Of a stretch of 13,989 nt of DNA, positions 7,224 through 12,485 are shown in pieces. This DNA is from Acetobacteraceae bacterium (GTDB lineage Bacteria > Pseudomonadota > Alphaproteobacteria > Acetobacterales > Acetobacteraceae). Numbering within the stretch: the first letter of the stretch is position 1; every line of letters starts with the position of its first letter. A program made the translations under genes and the position numbers. The stretch covers positions 1 to 13,989 of the forward strand of contig DAHWBL010000216.1 in NCBI GenBank assembly GCA_027323595.1. Reading direction: 5' to 3'. The notes beneath the pieces were generated by a model. That model worked only from the letters and a program-made list of their open reading frames with translations. It was not told the DNA's origin and ran no database searches.

Positions 7224-7938
7224 GGGTCTGGCGCTGCGCTGCGAGGGGCTGTGCGCGGGCTGGGGCGAGACGCAGGTGGTGTCGGGCGTGGATCTGCGTC
7301 TGCCGGCCGGCGAGGTGCTGGTGGTGCTGGGGCGCAACGGGGTGGGCAAGAGCACGCTGCTGTCGTGCATCATGGGGCGGGCGGCGCGGCATGCCGGCAC
7401 GCTGGAGGTGGCCGGGCGGTCGGTGGTGGGGCTGGCGCCGTTCGCGCGGGCGCGGCTGGGCGTGGGCTACGTGCCGCAGGAGCGGGAGATTTTCCCCTCG
7501 CTGAGCGTGCGTGAGAACCTGCTGGTGGCGGCTCGGCCGCAGCCTGGCGGGTGGACGCTGGAGCAGGTGCTGGAGCTGTTTCCCCGGCTTGGCGAGCGGC
7601 TGCGCAATGGCGGCAACCAGTTGTCCGGTGGCGAGCAGCAGATGCTGGCGATGGGCCGGGCGCTGATGGGCAACCCGAGGCTGCTGCTGCTGGACGAGCC
7701 GATGGAGGGGCTGGCGCCGGTGATCGTGGAGATGCTGGTCGGGGTGCTGCGGCGGTTGCGCGCGCAGGCCGGGCTGTCGATTCTGCTGGTGGAGCAGCAT
7801 ATCGGGCTGGCGCTGGAGTTTTCCGATCGGGTGGTGGTGCTGGACCGTGGCCAGGTGGCCTATGATAACCAGGACGGGCTGGTGCCGCCGGACCGGGCGC
7901 GGATCGAGGCGCTGGCGGGGGTTTCGGGCGAGGGGTAG
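7216..7938 (+). CDS. livF: ABC transporter ATP-binding protein, LivF family
   Basis: Second cytoplasmic ATPase of the importer, pairing with LivG. It has 240 residues: Walker A GRNGVGKST (39-47), Q-loop Q88 in YVPQEREIF, signature LSGGEQQM (136-143), Walker B LLLLDEP (156-162, E161), D-loop MEGLAP and switch histidine H195 in VEQHI. YVPQxxxIFPSLSVxENL is typical of LivF rather than LivG. It overlaps livG by 8 bp (ATGGATGA). Only three bases separate its stop from the pirin-like gene, so that gene very likely shares the transcript. Confidence 0.93.
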   Translation: MDEGLALRCEGLCAGWGETQVVSGVDLRLPAGEVLVVLGRNGVGKSTLLSCIMGRAARHAGTLEVAGRSVVGLAPFARARLGVGYVPQEREIFPSLSVRENLLVAARPQPGGWTLEQVLELFPRLGERLRNGGNQLSGGEQQMLAMGRALMGNPRLLLLDEPMEGLAPVIVEMLVGVLRRLRAQAGLSILLVEQHIGLALEFSDRVVVLDRGQVAYDNQDGLVPPDRARIEALAGVSGEG

Positions 7939-7941
7939 GCG

Positions 7942-8829
7942 ATGAAGATCGAGCTGGTGATCGAGCAGCGGCGGCGCGGCCTGGGCGGCGGCATGGAGGT
8001 TGGGCGGGTGCTGCCATATGCGAAGCGGCGCATGGTCGGGCCGTTCGTGTTTTTCGATCACATGGGGCCGATCGAGCTGGCGGCGGGGGTGGATCGCGGC
8101 GGCGATGTGCGCCCGCATCCGCATATCGGGCTGTCCACCGTCACCTATCTGTTTTCCGGCGAGATGATGCATCGCGACAGTGTCGGCACCGAGCTGGCGG
8201 TGCGGCCGCGGGAGGTGAACTGGATGACCGCGGGGCGCGGCATCACCCACAGCGAGCGCTTCGAGAAGGCGCGGGCGGTGGGCGACCGGCTGCATGGCAT
8301 CCAGGCCTGGGTGGCGCTGCCGACGGCCGATGAGGAGACCGATCCGGCGTTTTCGCACCACCAGGGCGCCGACCTGCCGCATTGGAGCGATGGCGGGGTG
8401 GATGGCATCCTGATCGCCGGCAGCGCCTATGGGCTGAGTGCCGCGGTGCGCACGCATTCGCCGCTGTTCTATGCGCATCTGGATATCGCGGCCGGGGCGA
8501 GTGCGGAGATTCCGTCCGGGCACGCCGAGCGCGCGATCTATGTGGCGACCGGCGCGGTGGAGCTGGACGGCGCGCGGTTCGAGGCGGGCCGGATGCTGGT
8601 GCTGGGGGCGGATGCCTCGGCGGTGCGGGCGGTGGAGCGGTCGGTGGTGATGGTGCTGGGCGGCGCGCCGGTGGGCGAGCGGTTCCTGTATTGGAATTTC
8701 GTCTCGTCATCGAAGGAGCGGCTGGCGCAGGCGGCGGCGGACTGGCGGGCCGGGCGGATGAAGCTGCCGGATGCGGACGACCAGGAATTCATCCCGCTAC
8801 CCGACGATGGCGAGCCGCGCAACGCCTGA
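7942..8829 (+). CDS. Pirin-family bicupin protein
   Basis: Pirins are metal-binding bicupins; some bacterial members have quercetin 2,3-dioxygenase activity and others affect redox or metabolic regulation. The 295-residue protein has both family motifs: RPHPHIGLSTVTYLFSGEMM and WMTAGRGITHSE. The four metal ligands of human pirin (His56, His58, His101, Glu103) correspond to H59, H61, H103 and E105 here, so a bound iron or similar metal is expected. The N-terminal AKRRMVGPFVFFDHMGP segment is also typical. No signal peptide is visible, so it should be cytoplasmic. It starts 3 bp after livF with GAGGGG upstream, making it the last gene of the transporter operon; that suggests a role in handling the imported compound, perhaps an aromatic. 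Enzyme activity and substrate are not shown. Confidence 0.9.
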   Translation: MKIELVIEQRRRGLGGGMEVGRVLPYAKRRMVGPFVFFDHMGPIELAAGVDRGGDVRPHPHIGLSTVTYLFSGEMMHRDSVGTELAVRPREVNWMTAGRGITHSERFEKARAVGDRLHGIQAWVALPTADEETDPAFSHHQGADLPHWSDGGVDGILIAGSAYGLSAAVRTHSPLFYAHLDIAAGASAEIPSGHAERAIYVATGAVELDGARFEAGRMLVLGADASAVRAVERSVVMVLGGAPVGERFLYWNFVSSSKERLAQAAADWRAGRMKLPDADDQEFIPLPDDGEPRNA

Positions 8830-8856
8830 TCCGGGCCGATGGAGCGGGGGAAAGGC

Positions 8857-8932
8857 TGGCTCCCGGAGTAGGACTCGAACCTACGACCGAGCGATTAACA
8901 GTCGCTTGCTCTACCAACTGAGCTATCCGGGA
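8857..8932 (-). tRNA. tRNA-Asn (anticodon GTT)
   Basis: On the minus strand the 76-base sequence folds as a complete cloverleaf. The acceptor arms TCCCGGA and TCCGGGA pair over 7 bp. The D arm contains AGCTCAGTTGGTAGAGC. The anticodon arm CGACT-GTT-AATCG gives anticodon GTT, and the T arm has GTTCGAGTCC. Discriminator G and an encoded CCA are present. It is convergent with the pirin-like gene, whose stop lies 27 bp away. Confidence 0.97.
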
Positions 8933-8945
8933 CCAGCGGGGGGTC

Positions 8946-8974
8946 CGTATAGCCAGTGCGTGCCCGGCTGCCAA
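8946..8974 (-). promoter_or_regulatory. Sigma70-type promoter of tRNA-Asn
   Basis: Read on the minus strand: TTGGCA (8969-8974), a spacer of exactly 17 bp, then TATACG (8946-8951). This matches TTGACA at five of six positions and TATAAT at four of six. Transcription would start near 8939, a few bases ahead of the mature tRNA 5' end at 8932. Confidence 0.7.
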
Positions 8975-9048
8975 GTGGGCGGCGGACAGTGGGTGGCGGG
9001 CGGACTTTCCCATCCCGGCGCGGTTTGGTAAGCAGCGCTTCCTGCACC

Positions 9049-9135
9049 GCGGGCGTGGCGGAATTGGCAGACGCGCCGGACTCAAAATCCGGTTCTGGTG
9101 ACAGAGTGTCGGTTCGACCCCGACCGCCCGCACCA
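9049..9135 (+). tRNA. tRNA-Leu (anticodon CAA)
   Basis: An 87-base class II tRNA with a 7-bp acceptor stem (GCGGGCG with CGCCCGC), discriminator A and encoded CCA. The D arm contains GGCGGAATTGGCAGACGC. The anticodon arm CCGGA-CTCAAAA-TCCGG gives anticodon CAA, reading UUG. The long variable arm TTCTGGTGACAGAGT is expected for Leu, and the T arm is GTCGG-TTCGACC-CCGAC. It is transcribed away from tRNA-Asn. A weak upstream promoter pair (TTTCCC 9006-9011, TAAGCA 9029-9034) can be drawn but is not convincing. Confidence 0.97.
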
Positions 9136-9156
9136 GATGTGGCGCGCCACATCTGG
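9133..9156 (+). terminator. Perfect palindrome overlapping the tRNA-Leu CCA end
   Basis: CCAGATGTGGCG followed by its exact reverse complement makes a perfect 24-bp dyad, so RNA could form a 10-bp stem with a GCGC loop. The left arm begins with the tRNA's own CCA. It is placed where a tRNA terminator would be, but the bases that follow (GATTGTGATC) are not a U-tract, so termination may be weak or Rho-dependent, or the hairpin may direct 3' processing. Confidence 0.5.
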
Positions 9157-9182
9157 GATTGTGATCGCTGCGCGATGAGTCG

Positions 9183-9259
9183 GCGCCGGCCCTCACCCCC
9201 ACCCGACCTCCCATTGAGCATATTGTCGTGGGCGGTCGGGTGGAGGTGAGGACCGGCGC
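9183..9259. repeat. Long inverted repeat (26-bp arms) downstream of the flavoprotein gene
   Basis: Arms 9183-9208 and 9234-9259 match at 24 of 26 positions around a 25-base centre, in which CCCA (9210-9213) and TGGG (9229-9232) can pair further. Both mismatches are C opposite A on the plus strand but become G-U pairs in minus-strand RNA. The fold would therefore be unbroken in the 3' end of the flavoprotein mRNA, whose stop is at 9270. No U-tract follows on either strand. The look is that of a REP-like interspersed palindrome or an mRNA-stabilising hairpin. A small extra hairpin (9164-9176) lies between it and the tRNA palindrome. Confidence 0.6.
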
Positions 9260-9269
9260 GCATCACGCC

Positions 9270-10442
9270 TCAGGCGTGCATGCCGGCGGCCCAGCCGCTG
9301 GACCAGGCCCATTGGAAATTATGGCCGCCGAGCCAGCCGGTGACATCCATCGCCTCGCCGATCACGAACAGGCCCGGCACGTCGCGCGCCATCATGCTGC
9401 GCGAGGACAGGTCGCGGGTGTCCACCCCGCCGCGGGTGACCTCGGCCTTGGCGAAGCCCTCGGTGCCGGCGGGGGTGGGGGTCCAGCGGTTCAGCCGGGC
9501 ACCCAGGGCGCGCAGGGAGCGGTCGGGCAGGTCGGCGAGGCGCGCGGTCCCATTGGGCGGTGGGGCGAGCGCCTGGGCGAGGCGGGCGGGCAGCAGCTCG
9601 GCGAGGCTGGTGGCGAGCTGGGCGCGCGGGCGGGCGCGCTTGCGGGCGAGCAGCAGGGCGGTGGCGTCCTGGCCGGGCAGCAGGTCGAGGGTGATCGGGC
9701 CGGCGCGCCAGGCGGTGGAGAGTTGCAGGATCGCCGGGCCGGACAGGCCGCGATGGGTGAACAGCATGGCGTCGGCGAAGCTGGTGCGCCCCAGGCTCGC
9801 GGTGCAGGGCAGCGACACGCCGGCGAGCGGGCGGGCGAGCTCCAGATCGGCGCCGGCCAGGGTGAGCGGCACCAGCGCGGGGGCGATGTCGGTGAGGCGC
9901 AGGCCGAAGCGGCGGGCCCAGTCATGGGCGAAGCCGGTGGCGCCGAGCTTGGGGATGGACAGCCCGCCGGTGGCGAGCACGACGGACTCGGCGGTGAGCG
10001 GGCCGTGGCTGGTGCTGACGATGAAGCGGTCGGGGCGGGCAATGTCGCTGACCTGGTGGCCGAAGGCGCATTGCACGCCCGCGGTGGCACATTCGGCGCG
10101 CAGCATGGCCAGAATGGCGCGGGCCGGGCCGTCGCAGAACAGCTGGCCGGCGGCTTTTTCGTGGTAGGCGATGGCGTGGGCGCGGACCATGGCGAGGAAA
10201 TCCTCGGGGCCGAATCGGTCCAGCGCGGAGCGGCAGAAGGCGGGGTTGTCGGAGAAGAAATTCGCCGGGCGGCTGCCCAGGTTGGTGAAGTTGCAGCGCC
10301 CGCCGCCGGAAATCAGGATTTTGGCGCCCGGCTCGGCGGCGTGGTCGAGCAGCAGGACGCGGCGGCCGCGGCGGCCGGCGGCGATGGCGCACATGAGCCC
10401 GGCGGCGCCGGCACCGATGATGATGACGTCATGGTTTGTCAT
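9270..10442 (-). CDS. HI0933/BaiN-like NAD(P)/FAD-dependent flavoprotein
   Basis: A 390-residue cytoplasmic FAD protein of the HI0933-like two-dinucleotide-fold family, mostly annotated only as putative oxidoreductases. The Rossmann motif IIIGAGAAGLMCA (GxGxxG at 10-15) opens the protein. PGAKILISGGGRCNFTN (38-54) is the family's diagnostic motif; ATGGLSIPKLGATG follows mid-protein. The end carries the second diagnostic block, VTRGGVDTRDLSSRSMM...GLFVIGEAMDVTGWLGGHNFQWAWSSG. The GWLGGHNFQWAWSSG form fits the subgroup I recall as PP_4765-like (TIGR03862). The frame stays open to 10598, but the added 52 residues are Pro/Arg-rich with no homology, and the FAD motif must lie near the N-terminus, so ATG 10442 is chosen. 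No clear Shine-Dalgarno is present. Substrate unknown. Confidence 0.9.
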   Translation of the reverse strand: MTNHDVIIIGAGAAGLMCAIAAGRRGRRVLLLDHAAEPGAKILISGGGRCNFTNLGSRPANFFSDNPAFCRSALDRFGPEDFLAMVRAHAIAYHEKAAGQLFCDGPARAILAMLRAECATAGVQCAFGHQVSDIARPDRFIVSTSHGPLTAESVVLATGGLSIPKLGATGFAHDWARRFGLRLTDIAPALVPLTLAGADLELARPLAGVSLPCTASLGRTSFADAMLFTHRGLSGPAILQLSTAWRAGPITLDLLPGQDATALLLARKRARPRAQLATSLAELLPARLAQALAPPPNGTARLADLPDRSLRALGARLNRWTPTPAGTEGFAKAEVTRGGVDTRDLSSRSMMARDVPGLFVIGEAMDVTGWLGGHNFQWAWSSGWAAGMHA

Positions 10443-10503
10443 GGGGTGGCTACATAGCCCGAAAGCCCGCCAGGTCCGAGCGGCGCGCGGGCGGCTTGGT
10501 GGT

Positions 10504-10523
10504 GGGAGGGGAGGGGGCGCGGG
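10504..10523 (+). other. Possible G-quadruplex motif
   Basis: Four G-runs of 3, 4, 5 and 3 bases (10504-10506, 10508-10511, 10513-10517, 10521-10523) are separated by loops of 1, 1 and 3 bases. This fits the standard G3+N1-7 pattern for an intramolecular quadruplex on the plus strand. It lies about 60 bp upstream of the flavoprotein start and at the edge of the AT-rich region. Confidence 0.4.
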
Positions 10524-10762
10524 ACGACAAAAAATGACCTCTTCGCAGGTGCACAAATTACCTTCCGGAGAATCGGTTCGGTTGCGTGATTGATTCAAGG
10601 CTACCTTGCAACATATTGATATAAATAGGAATAGTTTGGTTTATTGTGCTTGGACAATCGCTTGATTCAAAGAAACATCAATGCTTGCAATATAGTGGGT
10701 GGAGCGATATTAGCTGTGAAGGCTCAACAAACGGGCGGCGATCCTGCTTTCTGGGAACAGTC

Positions 10763-10882
10763 ATGACATTGGGTGACAATTCGATACGGAAGTACAATGG
10801 CCTGATTCGCGGACGAATCTGCCCTTTGCAAAATAAGGAAATTACCGACTCCGGATTGTGTTGGTGCGGTGATATCGATTGA
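10763..10882 (+). CDS. Possible small Cys-rich ORF in the regulator's leader
   Basis: A tentative 39-residue ORF from ATG 10763, with GGGA several bases upstream, ending 33 bp before the regulator's start. The frame can be extended to a GTG at 10646 (78 residues), which adds three more Cys. Its end, ICPLQNKEITDSGLCWCG, resembles the C-terminal Cys block of ferredoxin-thioredoxin reductase catalytic chains (ICPCxxxEIxxxGxCxCGLF as I recall it), with Leu in place of the second Cys. If real, it may be a tiny redox or metal-binding protein, a leader peptide, or the remnant of a foreign gene. Base composition is unlike its neighbours. It could also be a chance ORF, since AT-richer DNA gives no strong coding bias either way. 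Confidence 0.25.
   Translation: MTLGDNSIRKYNGLIRGRICPLQNKEITDSGLCWCGDID
10769..10798 (+). promoter_or_regulatory. Candidate promoter for the CtrA-like gene
   Basis: TTGGGT (10769-10774), an 18-bp spacer and TACAAT (10793-10798). The -10 matches the consensus at five of six positions and the -35 only at three. The expected start, near 10805, falls on one GANTC site (10804-10808) with another ten bases further (10815-10819), the type of position where adenine methylation can affect transcription. It overlaps the possible small ORF, so the two interpretations compete. Confidence 0.35.
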
Positions 10883-10915
10883 TTCAGTTGGCCTGATATT
10901 TTCTGGGTGGCAATG

Positions 10916-11665
10916 ATGTTGGTTCTTCGCACGGGTACTCTTCCATTCAGCAGAACGCCGAATGAGTTCGATGATATGGGCCGCGAAGGCTTCCGTATGG
11001 AGCAAGTGAATCTTGGCCGTGAGGCGCTCGAATTACTGCGTTTATATGACTACGATGTCATCATGGCGGATGCGCGGCTGAGCGACATGGCCAGCGGTGA
11101 GTTTTTGCGCCAGGTGCGGATGAGCGGGGCGAGCGTGCCGGTGCTGATGCTGCTGGACGATGCGAGCCGCAATCTGAAGGTGCTGCTGCTCGACCAGGGC
11201 GCGGATGACGTGGTGGTGACGCCGTGCGAGCCCGACGAGGTGTTCGCCCGTTTGCGCGCGATCGTGCGTCGCAGTGTGGGGCATGCCAGTTCGGTGTTGC
11301 GGATGGGCCCGGTGGAGCTGTGTCTGCGCCGGCGCGAGCTGAGCGTGCATGGACGGATGATGCCGCTGTCCGGGCTTGAATATTCCTTGACCGAAATGTT
11401 GTTCCTCAAGCAGGGCACGGTGGTGACCCGCGCGGCGATTCTGCATCATCTGCACGGGGCGGATGGCGAGGCGGATGCGAAGGCGGTGGACGTGCTGGTC
11501 TGCCGGCTGCGCAAGAAATTGGCCAAGGCGGGCGTGGGTGAGCTGATCGAAACCCGTGTTGGCGGCTACATATTGTCCGAGACCACGCGGGCGTCGCGTC
11601 AGCCGGCGGCGGCGCGTGCCGGCGAGTTCGGGCTTGGACTTGGCCAGGAACCGGCCTTTGCCTGA
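10916..11665 (+). CDS. CtrA-like OmpR-family regulator with degenerate receiver domain
   Basis: A 249-residue regulator with a receiver (1-120) and a winged-helix DNA-binding domain (126-221). It aligns along its length with CtrA, the master cell-cycle regulator of Alphaproteobacteria: LYDYDVIMADARLSDM against IYDYDLILLDLNLPDM, RAIVRRSVGHASSVL against HAVVRRSKGHAQSVI, and recognition-helix region AKAVDVLVCRLRKKL against LKIIDVFICKLRKKL. The phospho-acceptor D52 remains, but the acidic pair of CtrA (EDD at 7-9) is GTL, the conserved Ser/Thr is L80 and the conserved Lys is T102 (VTPC for TKPF). Normal phosphorylation is therefore unlikely. The wing is one residue short (ETRVGGY). The last 27 residues have no counterpart. 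ATG 10916 fits the alignment and GGTGG at 10906-10910; ATG 10913 and GTG 10907 are alternatives. The first 45 or so codons are AT-richer than the rest. Confidence 0.85.
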   Translation: MLVLRTGTLPFSRTPNEFDDMGREGFRMEQVNLGREALELLRLYDYDVIMADARLSDMASGEFLRQVRMSGASVPVLMLLDDASRNLKVLLLDQGADDVVVTPCEPDEVFARLRAIVRRSVGHASSVLRMGPVELCLRRRELSVHGRMMPLSGLEYSLTEMLFLKQGTVVTRAAILHHLHGADGEADAKAVDVLVCRLRKKLAKAGVGELIETRVGGYILSETTRASRQPAAARAGEFGLGLGQEPAFA

Positions 11666-12485
11666 AGCTGCCGCCGCCGGCCGGCAGCGGCGCGGCGGGA
11701 CCTGGTGCGCGGGGGCGATGCTGGTCGTCGCTCTCCTCGGCGGGGTGGGTGGTGCGCGGGCGGCGGGATTTTGGGATGCCGCGCCGGATGGTGCCTCACG
11801 GTTCGTGCAGGCTCCGCAAGTGGCGGCTTCAGGACAGCGTCTGTCGGAATGTGAGCGCGCCGGGGTTGCCGCCGAGCAGGCGACCGGGTTGCCCGCGGGG
11901 CTTCTGCTGGCGATCGGGCGGGTGGAGAGCGGGCGGTGGGACGCGGTGCTTGGCCGCGTGATCCCGTGGCCCTGGAGCATCGATGCGGCCGGGCAGCCGC
12001 ATCTGTTCGACAGCAAGGATGCGGCGATGGACGGCGCGCGGGGGCTGCATGCGGCGGCCGGGCGCAATCTGGACATTGGCTGTTTTCAGATCAGCATGCT
12101 GCATCATCCCGACGCCTTCGCCGATCTGGATGAGGCGTTCGATCCGGCCGCCAACGCCGCCTATGCCGCGCGGTTCCTGATGTCGTTGCGCCAACGGCTG
12201 GGCAGTTGGGAGGCGGCGGTGATGGCGTATCATTCCGCGGTGCCCGAGCTTGGGATTCCGTATCGCGAGCGGGTGTTCGCGCAATGGAACGCGCGGCCGG
12301 CGGTGATCGCCGAGGCCGCGCCCGAGCCGGCGCCGGCCGGACCGAAGCGCGATCCCTATGTGATGCTGTCGGGCGGGCCGACAGGGGTGGCGGTGTGGAC
12401 TCCCTCGCCGCTCGGTCGTGCGCCATCGCTGGTGGCGATGCCGATGGTGCAGTCCGGCCCGGTCATGGCGGCGCGGGAACCGTAA
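11658..12485 (+). CDS. Exported lytic transglycosylase (SLT domain)
   Basis: Lytic transglycosylases cleave peptidoglycan glycan strands to 1,6-anhydro ends in the periplasm. From TTG 11658 the protein has 275 residues: n-region RQRR, hydrophobic AMLVVALLGGVGGARAA as signal peptide, then the SLT fold. Catalytic Glu is E90 in LLLAIGRVESGRWDAV, followed by WPWSID, NLDIGCFQIS (the GxxQI block), FDPAANAAYAARFLMSL and WEAAVMAYHSA, in the order of family 1 SLT domains. A Pro-rich tail follows. The start is uncertain: ATG 11718 would remove the positive n-region of the signal, while TTG 11658 keeps it, has AGGA upstream and overlaps the regulator's stop by 8 bp; GTG 11616 also fits. The overlap suggests co-translation with the CtrA-like regulator. 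The 3' end overlaps the convergent membrane-protein gene by 23 bp. Confidence 0.82.
   Translation: MPEAAAAGRQRRGGTWCAGAMLVVALLGGVGGARAAGFWDAAPDGASRFVQAPQVAASGQRLSECERAGVAAEQATGLPAGLLLAIGRVESGRWDAVLGRVIPWPWSIDAAGQPHLFDSKDAAMDGARGLHAAAGRNLDIGCFQISMLHHPDAFADLDEAFDPAANAAYAARFLMSLRQRLGSWEAAVMAYHSAVPELGIPYRERVFAQWNARPAVIAEAAPEPAPAGPKRDPYVMLSGGPTGVAVWTPSPLGRAPSLVAMPMVQSGPVMAAREP

Larger units (their letters stand above)
10524..10915 (+). promoter_or_regulatory. AT-rich, GANTC-rich leader of the CtrA-like gene
   Basis: This stretch of nearly 400 bp has no confident gene and is about 44% GC over 10561-10920, against about 70% around it. It contains seven GANTC sites, the expected CcrM target: 10570-10574, 10592-10596, 10664-10668, 10804-10808, 10815-10819, 10847-10851 and 10881-10885. 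About one would be expected by chance in 316 bp. Three are embedded in TTGATTCAA (10590-10598, 10662-10670) or TTGATTCAG (10879-10887), a 9-bp near-palindrome. No TTAA-N7-TTAA CtrA site or consensus DnaA box was found. The likely role is a methylation-responsive control region for the downstream regulator; this is inferred. Confidence 0.55.

Noticed and set aside
8933..9269. Signs of an integrated mobile element at the two tRNA genes
   Set aside because: Neither tRNA shows a duplicated 3' end within the window, no integrase is present, and flanking composition is typical.
10443..10598. Extension of the flavoprotein frame to 10598
   Set aside because: The extra 52 residues are low-complexity Pro/Arg with no homology, and the FAD motif belongs within the first 15 residues of the family.
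10678..10932. Minus-strand ORF across the AT-rich leader
   Set aside because: No recognisable motif or ribosome site, and it runs opposite the regulator whose leader it covers; longer frames are expected by chance here.
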